A stretch of DNA of 64,000 bases from Hyperoodon ampullatus (GCA_949752795.1 OX457057.1:4764632-4828631); one strand, 5' to 3'; counted from the stretch's first letter, positions 11,386 to 22,746 are shown. Notes: generated by a model from the letters alone, not told the origin. Numbers and translations are program-made.

Positions 11386-11629
11386 CTAATCTACTCTGAT
11401 ACTCCCCCAAACCTTCTCCCTCTGCAGACTTCCCATCTCAATTAATACCAACTCTATTTTTCCATTTGTTGAAGCCAAAGACAGATTCTTTCTCAGCCCA
11501 CGTTCAGCACATCGGTAAGTCTTCTCGGCTCTTCCTTCAGACACATGCATTTGGAATCTCACCACATCTCACATCACCCAGCGTGCTGGTCCATGGATCA
11601 TCCCTCCACACACATCTCCACTGACTTTT

Positions 11630-11981
11630 TGTTTTTTAAATAAATTTATTTATTTATTTTTGGCTGCATTGGGTCTTTGTTGCTGCGAGTGGGCTTTCTC
11701 TAGTTGCAGTGAGTGCGGGCTACTCTTGGTTGTGGTGCACGGACTTCTCATTGTGGTGGCTTCTCTTGTTGCAGAGCATGGGCTCTAGGTGCGTGGGCTT
11801 CAGTAGTTGTGGCACACGGGCTCAGTAGTTGTGGCTCGCGGGCTTTAGAGCGCAGGCTCTGTAGTTGTGGTACACGGGCTTGGTTGCTCCGTGGCCTGTG
11901 GGATCTTCCCGGACCAGGGCTCGAACCTGTGTCTCCTGCATTGGCGGGCAAACTTTCAACCTCTGTGCCACCAGGGAAGCC
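11630..11981 (-). mobile_element. CHR-1-type SINE (long form)
   Basis: Reverse copy with full CHR-1 wording. A 14-bp perfect duplication CTCCACTGACTTTT lies at 11616-11629 and 11982-11995. Confidence 0.93.
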
Positions 11982-12034
11982 CTCCACTGACTTTTCACAT
12001 CACTCGGAGTGACAGCATGTCTTTACTATGAACC

Positions 12035-12345
12035 GCGAACACTGCATCATCTGTCTCCCGCCGTTACCTCCCTGAAGTTATCTCCCACCACTCTCTCTGT
12101 TGTCCACAGGCCTCCTGTTGTCCAGACACCTCAGGAACGTCCCTGCCTCAGGGTCTTTGCCCCTGCTGTTCCCTCTGCCTGCAATGATCCTCACGCAGAT
12201 CTGCATGGCTGGCCCCCCATTTCTAAGGCTTGCATTCATGTCTCAGTGAGCCCTTCCCAGGCCACTCTGGAAATTTCAGCATCCTCCCAACACTTCCTAT
12301 CTTCCTTGCCAGCTTTAGTTTTTTTTACACTCACATGAATCACTA
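12035..12345 (+). mobile_element. L2 fragment
   Basis: CTCAGGGTCTTTGCCCCTGCTGTTCCCTCTGCC and the following Cys-codon-rich stretch are the hallmark of the 3' part of LINE-2. Diverged and frame-broken. Confidence 0.75.
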
Positions 12346-12355
12346 TCTACGATAC

Positions 12356-12586
12356 TACATTTGACCCTTGAAAAGTGTAGGGGTTGGGGGGTGCCAACCC
12401 TCCTCACAAAATCCACATGTAACTTATGGTTGGCCCTCTGGTACACACCGTCCCTCTGTATCCCCACTTGGGCATCCACAGATTCAACCGACTGGGACTC
12501 GTGTAGTACTGTAGTATTTACTATTGAAAAATCTGCATGTAGTTGGATGCAGTTCAAACCTGTGTTGCTTGAGGGTCAACTGTGTA
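12356..12586 (+). mobile_element. Tigger-like (Tc1/mariner) MITE
   Basis: The left end TTGACCCTTGAAAAG and the reverse complement of the right end (TTGACCCTCAAGCAACACAGG) are matching inverted termini about 230 bp apart. The centre (AATCCACATGTAACTTATGG, CACAGATTCAACCGAC) fits Tigger-derived elements. Confidence 0.65.
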
Positions 12587-12630
12587 TATTTTATTTACTT
12601 TGTTTATTTTCATTCTTCCCCACTGAAATA

Positions 12631-12732
12631 GACTGATAGCTTGTGAGATCTTAGTTCTCCTACCAGGAATCAAACCCGTGCCCCCTGCAGTGGAAGCACA
12701 GAGTCCTAACCACTGGACCACCAGGGAATTCC
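12631..12732 (-). mobile_element. Short tRNA-Glu-derived SINE, truncated
   Basis: Reverse copy: TGTGAGATCTTAGTTCTCC, GGAAGCACAGAGTCCTAACC, CCACCAGGGAATTCC, flanked by CTGAAATA at 12623-12630 and 12733-12740. It lacks an AT-rich tail of normal length. Confidence 0.82.
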
Positions 12733-12794
12733 CTGAAATACATGATGTTTAAGGCAGAGGTTTCAGATCAATGTGGTTCTCTGCTTTTCTCACA

Positions 12795-12860
12795 GTGCTC
12801 AGATCAGCACCCAATACATAGTTAGCACGCAATAAATATTTGTTAACTTAATGAAAGAAT
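12795..12860 (+). mobile_element. L2 3'-terminal fragment
   Basis: GCACGCAATAAATATTTGTTAACTTAATG is the conserved terminal motif of LINE-2. Confidence 0.6.
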
Positions 12861-12999
12861 CCAGACGTTAAGGGAGTTACTCAGGGTCCATCTCTTTAAG
12901 GAAACATTCTTTGATTGATGCATAACCAACCCAACCTCTTTACACATGTTCAGTCTACTTGAAGCGCCTTTATGAGTTTGGCTTTCATTTTATTAAAGC

Positions 13000-13187
13000 C
13001 AGTGATTCTCAACCAGGGGCAATTTTGCCCACTCAGGGGACTTTTGGGAATATCTAGAGACACAAGGGGGAGGAGGGTGTTCTGGCATCCCTAGTTAGTA
13101 GTGGCCAGAGAGCTTGCTAAACGTCCTCCCCACGGTGAAGACTTATCCCGACAAAATGTCATTTACGCCAAGGCTGAGAAACCCTGA
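13000..13187 (+). mobile_element. MER5A (hAT-Charlie, non-autonomous)
   Basis: CAGTGATTCTCAACCAGGGGCAATTTTGCCC at the left and AAGGCTGAGAAACCCTG at the right are the two ends of MER5A, giving a near full-length copy. Confidence 0.82.
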
Positions 13188-13249
13188 TTTAACCTAACCA
13201 TGTTAGGAGTTATCTAGTCTGCATTTATTAAGAGGTAAGTTCCTTGAAG

Positions 13250-13539
13250 GCTGTTACAGCTTGAATAGTGTGCTCTAAAAAAGATATGTTAAAGTCCTAA
13301 ACCCTAGTATCTCACAAGGAGACCTTCTTTGGAAATGTGATGCAGCTACAAGTCAAGGAATGCCAGAGATTGTCGCAGCCTCCCAAGGTGGAAGAGGCCA
13401 GGAAGGATCCTCCCACAGGGAGGTCATGGCCCTGCTGACACCTTGATTTTGGAGTTCTAGCCTCCACCCAAATTTCTGTTGTTTTAAAATTTCCAGTTTT
13501 TGGTACTTTGTTAGGGCAACCCTAGGAAGCTACTACAAG
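13250..13539 (+). mobile_element. MLT1-type LTR (internally deleted)
   Basis: TATGTTAAAGTCCTAAACC and GATGCAGCTACAAGTCAAGG are brought close together by loss of the usual middle; TGGTACTTTGTTAGGGCAACCC marks the 3' part. Confidence 0.78.
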
Positions 13540-14825
13540 GGCAGACCCAATGCTAAATCCAAACTTGATGCGAGTGGGGTCTATACCCTGTGACAATCAA
13601 ATTAGTTTTTGGAAAAATGAGAGTCTTTGCCAGGATGGGGGTTACATCCTCCTGAGGGAGGAGAGACAAGGATGTCCAGTCTCTTGGGTATTATGAGATG
13701 CCTGACCAAGGGCGTGTATAATACATGTTCAAACCCACCAGCCACCAAAGCCTTTCCTGGGAAAATTACCCCAGCACAAAGTGTTTTTTGTTAATATTAA
13801 CTTTGGTTCTCTTTCAGATCCATGGAGGCAAAAACCAGGAGATCCCATAAATCCCACTGTGGTTGGGGCATAGCTGCCACATTACACCCTGATAAAACTT
13901 CTGGTGGCTAATGTTACGACTCTTCACCTGACATGGACGTGGGCGGGAGGGGGCTTTCTGGAGAGCATCTGGCCCACCGTGGAGACACTTATGGAGCGTG
14001 ATCTAAAGGCTCTTCGGCTCTAAGGAAGGGTAAGGCTTTGGACATGATTATTTCTAAAAAAAAAAAAAAAAAATGGGGATAATTTTTAAATAAACAAAGG
14101 TCTGGATTTAAAGGCTACTTACTATCCCAGGACCAAGATTAATGGTGAGTGGCAAGCTTTTGTGAAGATCTTCTGTAGCCCGATTAACCAGGCTGGGATT
14201 CCAGAGAGATAATGTCTTTTCACATAGAAAAGATCCTATTGATTTCCTGTTAGTATTATCCCGAAAATGTGCAGTGTGTATCTATACAGCAGAGACAATC
14301 TTCCATCACTTGCTTTATGGGAAGAGAATGGTTACTGTATCTCTTCCCATAAAATATAATCTCTTTTTCTCTTCCAAAAATCTACCTGTCCCTCTGGGAA
14401 TTACCAGTTGTAATCTGTGGAAGTGAATTGATTTTTCTTTTCTTTTCTTCTACGTGTGCCGGTGTTTTTATATCTGGTTTCTCTACATTTTCTCATTGTT
14501 CTCTAGAGTCTGGATTTTTGAGATTGTTATTTGAGCTTGTCTAAAAATTCTTTTATAAAAATCAGCCCCACTGAAACACACACATGATGGGGGATGTTAG
14601 GTTCTGTGTGACTTGCTCAGATGGGAGGTGCCTCTCCCCCATCCTCTGTTGGGGGTTGCTGTTCGTGCCTAGCTGGGATTTGGAGGCCCTGAGAGGTCAC
14701 CTAGTATATTCCAACAGGAAAAAAAAGGCAAAAACCCAAATCACTGAAGGAAGCAAGTTCTCTTTCAGCATTAACTCTGGGCATCTCTTCAGGATCAGTT
14801 AAGATGCAAGGGCAAAGTCCTTCAT
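13540..14825. other. No gene or clear repeat recognised
   Basis: About 1.3 kb of unique-looking DNA with a poly(A) run near 14057-14073. No supportable gene or known repeat. Confidence 0.5.
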
Positions 14826-14846
14826 ATTTAAATATCATGCTCTGAG

Positions 14847-15142
14847 GGGCTTCCCTGGTGGCGCAGTGGTTGAGAGTCTGCCTGCCAGTGCAGGGGACAC
14901 TGGTTCGAGCCCTGGTCTGGGGGGATCCCACATGCCGCGGAGCAACTGGGCCTGTGGGCCACAACTGCTGAGCCTGCGCGTCTGGAGCTTGTGCTCCGCA
15001 GCGGGGGAGGCCGTGGGGGAGGCCACGGCGGTGAGAGGCCTGCGCACCACAATGAAGAGTGGCCCCTGCTCGCCACAACTGGAGAGAGCCCACGCACAGA
15101 AACGAAGACCCAACACAGCCATAAATAAATAAATAAATAAAA
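14847..15142 (+). mobile_element. CHR-1-type SINE with 21-bp target duplication
   Basis: Forward copy from GGGCTTCCCTGG to an (AAAT)n tail. A 21-bp perfect direct repeat lies at 14826-14846 and 15143-15163. Around 15003-15028 the segment GGGGGAGGCC is duplicated in tandem relative to sister copies. Confidence 0.95.
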
Positions 15143-15163
15143 ATTTAAATATCATGCTCTGAG

Positions 15164-15661
15164 CAGCAGCTTCCTAACATAATAAATTTGGGCGAGAAGC
15201 CCCCAGCAATGCAGTCTTGGCCGGACCTTACAGATGGAGGTTCTACAAGCTGGTTCCAGCTGCACAGGCCGTACTTGTGGTTCTGCCTTCACCTCCTTTC
15301 TAAGGCAGACCCTCCCTCAATTCTCCTCTCCGAAACCCACCCACCCTTCGAGGTGTGAGCCCTGCATAGCCCCCTGCCACACTTTCTGCCCTCCCCTGAA
15401 CTCCTGTGGTACTTATGGATTGGACTGTACCATCCCAGGCAGCGTTTAATTCCAACTGCCTTTTATTCCCTACTTATTGCATGTGCACTATTTTACAGCT
15501 CTGCAGAGGTCTGCGTCTTCAAGCTTCACTGTTTTCTCACTCTCTCCACTTCTGCACTGTACCTGGAGCCAACCAATTTATTGTGCCCTATTGCCAGATG
15601 ATTTTTTTAAAAGCCCCCCCAAATATGTATTTATACATACATAATACAAATATAAATCTCA
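15164..15661. other. No gene or clear repeat recognised
   Basis: Unique-looking, C-rich intergenic DNA. The 15234-15675 open frames have no family resemblance. Confidence 0.5.
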
Positions 15662-16099
15662 TTGTTATGGGCTGAAATGTGTCCCTTCCAAATTCATATG
15701 TTGAAGTCTTAACCCTTTGTACTTAAGAATGTGACTGTATTTAAGATGGGGTCTTTAAAGAGGTAATTAATCTAAAAAGAGGTCATTGGGATGGGCCCTA
15801 ATCCAATATGATTGGTGTCCTTAAGAAGAGGAGATTAGGACACACACACACACACACACACACACACGTACACACACACACAGAGGGAAGACCACGTGGA
15901 GACATAGGGAGAAGACGGCCATCTATAAGCCAAGGAGGGAAGGCTCAGAAGAAATCAACCTGCCAACATCTTGATCTTGGACTTCCAGCGTCCAGAAATG
16001 TGGCAAAATAAATTTCTGTGGTTAAAGCCACCCAGTCTGTGGTCTAAGCCACCCAGTCTGTGGTCTTTGTTATGGCGGCCCAAGCAAAGCAATACAATC
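15662..16099 (+). mobile_element. MLT1A-type LTR with embedded (CA)n
   Basis: TGTTATGGGCTGAAATGTGTCCC, AATTCATATGTTGAAGTC, GGTGTCCTTAAGAAGAGGAG and TTTGTTATGGCGGCCC follow the MLT1A LTR in order. The usual ACACACAG stretch has expanded into a CA microsatellite (15840-15882). A 21-bp unit near the 3' end is tandemly duplicated. Confidence 0.88.
16025..16066 (+). repeat. Perfect 21-bp tandem duplication
   Basis: The unit starting AAGCCACCCAGTCTGTGG occurs at 16025-16045 and again, without mismatch, at 16046-16066. It duplicates the conserved 3' part of the MLT1A LTR. Confidence 0.9.
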
Positions 16100-17250
16100 A
16101 ACTAGTCACAAGACAAAGACCAAAGTTCTTGATATTTGAGACCCTCTGTGTCCTTGTCCCATCCCATTTCCCAGTCTGTCTTCTTCCTGTCCTGTCCCTA
16201 TCCTCCTGTCCCCCCATCTGGTCAACTCCCAGGCTCCTCCCATCCCAGATTCCCTCCCATCCCTGCCCCTTGCCTAAGCACATTCTCTTCCTGGGCAGTG
16301 GTCACCTCCTCCTCCAGCCATGCAGACCCAAACCAAGGCCAACCCAAGTCCAACCCTTCCCCGAAGCTTCAGTGACATTCTGTTAACTAAGAAAGAGACA
16401 TGGAGGTTTATCGTGGATCATGCAGTGGTTTTCAAACTGTGCCCCCCAGGACCCTCTCTCAGGGGCTACTCTGTGTGTAAGGGGGGATGACAAAGGGATA
16501 AAGGCCAGGCTGTCCTTGGTATCCACTGAACAGAGCTGGCTGACTTCTTCCTGTGTGATTTGTTTGTTTTTCCATATATTATTCAAAAACCATTCTGTGG
16601 GGGTGGAAACGATGCTGAGAGCTCTGCTGAAAATCCTATCCAGGATGTAATGACAACAAAATGTCCAAAAAAGTCATAGGAAGCTAGAGGTCCTTGCTCA
16701 GGAAACACTTAAGCGAACAAAGCCTGTAACACTTTTATCTAGATTTCCTAGAACTGTACTCATTGCGAGGGATAAACTCAATTATCAAAACTCATTGACT
16801 CCGAAAATGTAACTTCCATATATACTACTGCCCTTTGCAATTCATCAGACAGGCAGCTGTGACACTGTTAATGCGATCACGGCTTGCAGTGTTATTAATC
16901 TATTTTCTAAGTACAAAAGGAGGGCAGTTTGGATTCTCTGATACAGATGTGGACACTGGCCAAGTCACATCTGGCCAGGGGTTTGTGGCATGATGACTTC
17001 ATGAAGAAATCAATTTCTGTTCCCTTCAGCTGACCTTAGGGCCTTCTTCTTAGGCTTGCTTTTCTCTGTTGTAATATAAAAATTAAATTTCAGTCTTTAT
17101 GATTTATCCAGTGCTATTTCTTTCAGAAGTTATGGCACATCTTGTATGTTAGCGAGGTCCCAATGAGGCAGGGAGAAGATGGTCTATAATTATTTCTCTC
17201 TGAGCATTAAGCTAAGGTCCTTCTCCAAAGTTTAGAGCAAATTTCCTTAG
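16100..17250. other. No gene or clear repeat recognised
   Basis: Pyrimidine-rich low-complexity sequence at about 16140-16320, otherwise unique-looking. The overlapping frames near 16060-16386 reflect the C-rich composition. Confidence 0.5.
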
Positions 17251-17253
17251 ACC

Positions 17254-17471
17254 TTTTTTTTTTTTTTTTTTTTTTTTTTGCGGTACACGGGCCTCTCACT
17301 GTTGTGGCCTCTCCCGTTGTGGAGCACAGGCTCCGGACGCACAGGCTCAGCAGCCATGGCCCACGGGCCCAGCCACTCTGCGGCATGTGGGATCCTCCCA
17401 GACCGGGGCCCGAACCCGCGTCCCCTGCATCGGCAGGCGGACTCTCGACCACTGCGCCACCAGGGAAGCCC
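17254..17471 (-). mobile_element. CHR-2-type SINE
   Basis: Reverse copy with a 26-base poly(T) start, GCGGTACACGGGCCTCTCAC and CCACCAGGGAAGCCC. It appears to have landed inside the left target duplication of the adjoining L1. Confidence 0.93.
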
Positions 17472-17486
17472 TTTTTTTTTGCTTTA

Positions 17487-17724
17487 AAAAAAAAAAATAT
17501 TGAAGTATAGTTGATTTACAATGTTGTGTTAATTTCTGCCGTACAGAAAAGTGATTCAGTTGTACTTATACATATATACTTTTTCCTATTCTTTTCCATT
17601 CTGGTTTATCACAGGATATTGAATATAATTCCCTTTTCTATACAGTAGGACCTTGTTGGGAGCTTGGGATTAGCAGATGCAAACTAGTATATATAGGATG
17701 GTTAAACAACAAGGTCCTTGAACC
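17487..17724 (-). mobile_element. L1 3' UTR with 5' inversion
   Basis: 17487-17658 is L1 3' UTR in reverse, ending CAGTAGGACCTTGTTG. 17659-17717 is the adjacent upstream L1 segment in forward orientation (TTAGCAGATGCAAACTAGTA...AACAAGGTCC). The direct repeat TTTTTGCTTTA flanks the whole unit at 17476-17486 and 17725-17735, so this is one insertion with an inverted 5' part. Confidence 0.85.
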
Positions 17725-17779
17725 TTTTTGCTTTAGAGGCCTGGCCAGAAGATTTCCCACCCATAGCACTTAATGCTTT

Positions 17780-17924
17780 TTTTAAAAAATTAAATTAAAT
17801 TAAATTAAATTTTTTGGCCACGCCACATGGCATGTGGGATCTTAGTTCCCCGACCAGGGATTGAACTCACGACCCCTGCAATGGAAGCGCAGAGTCTTAA
17901 CCACTGGACCACCAGGGAAGTCCT
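17780..17924 (-). mobile_element. Short tRNA-Glu-derived SINE
   Basis: Reverse copy with (AAATT)n tail, GGCCACGCCACATGGCATGTG and CCACCAGGGAAGTCC. The 12-bp duplication ACTTAATGCTTT is present at 17768-17779 and 17927-17938. Confidence 0.92.
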
Positions 17925-17938
17925 GGACTTAATGCTTT

Positions 17939-18570
17939 CTTAAAGTAGCCTTTTAATATGAAGTGTCAATCTGTGAATCTGCAGTAGACTTATTGAATGC
18001 CATGGAATGAGTCAGGAAAATGTGGCTATATCTTCTCCCTCCCCCCAGAGAAATACACAAGTTTTCCTTTGTTCTCTGCTCCTCTACCCCACCCTACCAG
18101 TCAACACACAGCTTTTGAGTCTCAGATTCCTGGACTTTTTCAGAGAAAAGGACAGTTCCCTTGGAATCAAGGTGAAGTTATTTGTTCTGACGCTGATGGA
18201 TGTTATGTTGATATGTGAACCCCTTCCTTCTCTTTGCAGGTATAATTCTTTTCCTCATAAAATTCCATAGCTAGATTTATGTCAGTATCATCTATTCCGA
18301 TTACTCTGTTTCATCAGGGATTCCTATGCCATAGATTTCCTAGGTTTCTGATCAGTTACCATGAATATGGCTCTGGTTATCACAGTTCTTAGTAACTACA
18401 AGCTATACTTCTGTGGGCTTCAACCCACTGTAAGAACCAATCTGTGCAAACCTCTCAGGATAAACCTGGTTTGTTTGTTTTTCTTTTTCATGGGAGTGGA
18501 AGGATTACAGATCCAGGGGAAACAGTGGGGAGGGGAACTGAAACAAATCTGCCATATGCTTGTTTATTAT
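17939..18570. other. No gene or clear repeat recognised
   Basis: Unique-looking intergenic DNA. TCTCTTTGCAG at 18230-18240 looks like a splice acceptor but is not followed by a supportable exon. Confidence 0.5.
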
Positions 18571-18587
18571 CAAACATTTGCATCTTG

Positions 18588-18935
18588 GACTTCCCCGCTG
18601 GTCCGGTGGTTAAGAATCCGCCTGCCAATGCAGGGGACAAGGGTTCGATCCCTGGTCCGAGAAGATTCCACATGCCACGGAGCAACTAAGCCCGTGCGCC
18701 ACAACTATTGAGCCCGCGAGCCACAACTACTGAGCCCGCGAGCCACAGCTACTGAAGCCCGTGTGCCTAGAGCCTCTGCTCCATGACAAGAGAAGCCACC
18801 GCAATGAGAAGCCCGTGCACTGGGATGAAGAGTAGCCCCCACTCACCGCAACTAGAGAAAGATGGCTCGCAGCAATGAAGACCCAACGCAGCCAAAAATA
18901 AATAAATAAATAAATTTAAAAAACAAACAAATAAA
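18588..18935 (+). mobile_element. CHR-1-type SINE (long form)
   Basis: Forward copy from GGACTTCCCCGCTGGTCCGG to an (AAAT)n/(CAAA)n tail. The degraded flanks AACATTTGCATCT and GACATTTACATCT are its target duplication. A GAGCCCGCGAGCCACA unit is repeated inside, as is common in CHR-1. Confidence 0.93.
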
Positions 18936-18949
18936 ACAAAGACATTTAC

Positions 18950-19728
18950 ATCTCATCTTCACTCAGAGCATACATTTCGAATGTGGTTGAAGCTTTGGAC
19001 ACACTTCCCTCTGAGGTGGCTGAGTTTTCAGGACCATTTCCATCATTTCCTTCCTCTCCTGATCATGCCCATCACATCACAGCATAATTACTTGTTTACC
19101 TGTCTGCCTTCTCCCTTCCCCCAACCCGACTGTGATGTCCCTGAGAAGGACTGCAGTTCATTGCCGATGTCCTCAAAGTCTGGTGGAGTAGCTTGGAGTA
19201 TAGAGTTCTCAGTATGAAAGAAACAAAGAAAGAAAGAAAGAATGAATGAATGGCTATTTTCATGTATTTCTTGCCTCTCACTCAGCTGACAAGTGCAGCT
19301 AAATCTAAGATTTCTTGTTTGAGACAGGACTCCTTTGGTGGTAAGAAAAAACAAAAACACTCAAAGAATGGGGGTGGGAGAGGAAGGAGAGGGCTATGCC
19401 CGGGCAAGGAGCCCAGGAAAAGCTAGGCATGCAGACTCAAGAATTCCAGCAGCGAGCGGGCCGTTCTGACCCAGGGCTGCCCTAGGGATCTCAGGAGCAG
19501 CAATTTGCCATTAACATGAGTCAGCCAGGCCACGCAGGGCCTCTCTGTTCCCCTCTCGTGCTTCTCACCCTTTAGTCAACATCTTTTCTCTCCTCTATGG
19601 TTTCTGCTTATCCACACTTTCTTCTCCCTCATCACTTCATTTGCACAAGACCCACTGTGGCCTCTCTGACTTCTTTCTCTGTTGCCATGTTTAAACTTCA
19701 ACTTTGCACATTAACGGTCCTCTTCTCA
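18950..19728. other. No gene or clear interspersed repeat recognised
   Basis: Unique-looking DNA containing a small (GAAA)n/(GAAT)n stretch at about 19215-19252. No supportable gene. Confidence 0.5.
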
Positions 19729-19744
19729 CAGCCCTATAGTTTCT

Positions 19745-20251
19745 CTTTTTCTAAATAGCAAAATATAGTTGATTTACAATGTTGTCTTAATTTCTGCTGT
19801 ACAGCAAAGTGATTCACTTATACATTCTTCTTCATATTCTTTTCCATTATGCTTTATCACAGGATATTGAATATAGTTCCCTGTGCTATACAGTAGGACC
19901 TTGCTGTTTATCCATTCTATATACAGTAGTTTGCATCTTCTGATCCCAAACTCCCAGCTCATCCCTCCCCTCCTCCCCTCCCCCTTGGCACCCATAAGTC
20001 TGTTCTCTATGTCTGTGAGTCTGTTTCTGTTTCCTGGATAGGTTCATTTGTGTCATATTTTAGATTCCACATAAAAGTGATATCATATGGTATTTGTCTT
20101 TCTGACTTACTTCACTTAGTATGATAATTTCTAGTTCTCTCCATGTTGCTGCAAATGGCATCATTTCATTCTTTTTTACGGCTGAGTAGTATTCCATTGT
20201 ATATATGGAATATATAATACATCTTCTTTACCCATTCATCTGTCAATGGAT
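19745..20251 (-). mobile_element. L1 3' end (3' UTR plus ORF2 tail)
   Basis: Reverse L1 running from the 3' UTR (TATAGTTGATTTACAATG) into the ORF2 tail (GCTGAGTAGTATTCCATTG). A 16-bp duplication with two mismatches, CAGCCCTATAGTTTCT, flanks it at 19729-19744 and 20252-20267. Confidence 0.9.
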
Positions 20252-20267
20252 CAGTCCTAGAGTTTCT

Positions 20268-21522
20268 ACCTTCAAATGCCCAGAGCAACAATCTAGCCTA
20301 ATTCATCTTTCTCTACAGGGCAATGTATAGCCAATGGATGGGTGGTCTCCAGGTCAGGGTACCCATGGTCCAATCAGATATAGCTAGAGGTCAATGTCAT
20401 GTGCTAGAACACATGGCTGCCCATGGCCGCTTTCACCAAGGGATGTGGGCAGGGTCTCTGCAACACCCTCCACTGTGGAGCAGCCATGTGGTTCAGGGGC
20501 TGGACCTCAGCTGGACTGGGAAGGGGCTGCTGAAGCCAATAGAGGTAATTTCATTCCCCTGACCCTTGCCAGTTCTTGGTCAAAGGATCCAAGGTTGGGT
20601 CAGCACCCAGCATTCCTCTGTGCAGGGATTGGTCTGGGGGTGGGTTTATAAATCAGGGGAGATAAACAGAGCACTGCTGGGGTGAGAATGTCCTTGTTCT
20701 CAGCAGAGAGGCGTGGAGGAAGGTGGTTTCTCTTCCTTGGGGACATTGTGACGCACAGTGGAGGGGGCCCAGAGCTGCTGCAGCCATTCTTGCTTCCAGT
20801 TGGAGGATGATGTCACCGCCGAAGTGGGCAGAACCCAGAGCAGACCAGGGAAACAGCCAGAGCCCGTGGACTGGGCAGGTCCTGAAGCCCGATCTTTCTC
20901 TTGACCGCCAGTCACGTGATCCAATACGTTTCCTTATTGTTTAAGCCAGTTTGCAACTTGCTGCTGCTTTACAGAGGTGGAGGGGTGAGAGGGGAGCATC
21001 TTCGGTGTAGGAGGCAACGGGTTGTCCATATGTTTCAAATGGTCATTTCTGAATGTCAGCGGGAGCAGGGTCAGTTTTACAGGCGGCCACCTAGGCCGTC
21101 ACACAGTGCCCTGTGCTTGGCTTAATGCTCCGCTGTTGCCATCCTGAGATTCCTAAAACTTTGTAAATGAGGGCTTGCGTTTTCATCTTGCACTGGCCCC
21201 ACAGATGACTCAGCCAGTTCCAGGCAGGCGACACAGTGTATGGAAAAGGACTTGTAAACTGTAAAGCACTCTACAAAGCATTGATTGTTATTTAAAACGA
21301 CCCGTTCACACACTCCGACTGCCTGCCACCTGAAGCCCGGAACCCGCACAGATCGCGGGTGAGCTCAGACCCTCTGAGCTCCCATAGGTATAGGGAGAGA
21401 TGGATGGAGAATCCACTGCTCATAGAAGTTTTCTTCCATCTCCAGAAGTTTGGAGAAGTATGTGGCCGAAGTTAAACTGTTCGTTTAACTGTTAAACAAG
21501 CAAAGCAAACGCACACACACAC
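20268..21522. other. No gene or clear repeat recognised
   Basis: About 1.25 kb of unique-looking, moderately GC-rich DNA. A small perfect palindrome (GAGCTCAGA, 3-nt loop, TCTGAGCTC) lies at 21361-21381. Confidence 0.5.
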
Positions 21523-21533
21523 GGACTACTTTG

Positions 21534-21775
21534 TTTTGTTTTTGTTTTTGGGGTATAGCTGACTTACAATGTTGTGTTAGTTTCAGGTGTACAGCAAAGT
21601 GATTCAGGTATACATATACATATATCTATTCTTTTTCAGATTCTTTTCCCATATAGGTTATTACAGGATATTGAGTAGAACTCCCTGTGCTATACGGCAG
21701 GTCCTTGTTAATTATCTATTGTACATACAGTAGTGTGTATATGTTAATTCCAAACTCCTAAATTATCCTTTTCCA
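21534..21775 (-). mobile_element. L1 3' UTR fragment
   Basis: Reverse L1 3' UTR (GACTTACAATGTTGTGTTAG, CTATACGGCAGGTCCTTG). ACTACTTTG at 21525-21533 recurs after it at 21781-21789, preceded by similar bases, a likely worn target duplication. Confidence 0.87.
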
Positions 21776-21890
21776 CATGAACTACTTTGCCTGAATTACA
21801 TCTACTGCCCTGTTTGTGGTCTTCCTCTGCCCTTCAGGGACCTGTCTTCAACCCATGGGCCAAACTGTCCTACCTTTATCCTGCTTGCAC

Positions 21891-21918
21891 GTGTGTGTGC
21901 GTGTGTGTGTGTGTGTGT
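21891..21918 (+). repeat. (GT)n microsatellite
   Basis: Alternating GT with one GC interruption over 28 bases. Confidence 0.9.
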
Positions 21919-22103
21919 CTCAGGTGGAAACAACGACTGTCTGGTTTGGTCTGTCCTTTCATCCTGCTAATATTGTTACCGAGTGAGTGTTACTTTGGAG
22001 AGAATGTGTCCAGTTTGGGTGTAAAAATATACCTTGTCCCAGGTCACATGATGAATGTGACCATACAAAGTTTAAAATGCTATTATTTAAAATTTATTTT
22101 CTC

Positions 22104-22332
22104 GGGCTTCCCTGGTGGCGCAGTGGTTGAGAGTCCGCCTGCCAATGCAGGGGACACGGGTTCGTGCCCCGGTCTGGGAAGATCCCACGTGCCGCGGAGC
22201 GGCTGGGCCCGTGAGCCGTGGCCGCTGAGCCTGTGCTCCGGAGCCTGTGCTCCGCAAGGGGAGAGGCCACAACAGTGAGAGGCCCACCTACCGCAAAAAA
22301 AAAAAAAAAAAAAAAAAAAAATAAAATAAAAT
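22104..22332 (+). mobile_element. CHR-2-type SINE
   Basis: Forward copy with a long poly(A) tail changing into (AAAAT)n. A 15-bp perfect duplication AAAATTTATTTTCTC lies at 22089-22103 and 22333-22347, so it is probably young. Confidence 0.95.
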
Positions 22333-22347
22333 AAAATTTATTTTCTC

Positions 22348-22735
22348 ATAAAAAATGGTTCCTGAAATGATCATAATTTGAATAACTTACTCTATAGTTA
22401 TAATACATTATGCCCTGGTCCCGGGCCAGGTCCGGCAGTCCCGGAGCCTCGCGAGATCTCTGTCAGAGCCAGCGCTCTGCAGCCCTGCAGCTGCCGTCTC
22501 TGTTAGCAAGTCCTTCTTGGGCAGCTCAGTTCCGTGTCTGTTCCAGTTTGCATAAACCTGAAACTCTGCCTGCAGATCATCCATTTTACATTCCTTCTTC
22601 TCTGCTCCTAAAACTGCATTTCTTTGTGAAGCTGTTGTGGAGGTATCAAGGTTTTTAAAAAGTAGACTTATTTTGTAGCTAAAGGAAAGTGCCTGATGCG
22701 GCTGGAATCCTCCATCTAATGTCCCTTTCGTGCTT
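22348..22735. other. No gene or clear repeat recognised
   Basis: Unique-looking DNA with a small GC-rich patch (about 22412-22500). Confidence 0.5.
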
Positions 22736-22746
22736 CATCAGTGAAT

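Noticed and set aside
22104..22180. tRNA gene
   Set aside because: The head of each SINE is tRNA-Glu-like with A and B boxes, but it does not fold into a proper tRNA and is part of a retroposon with poly(A) and target duplications.
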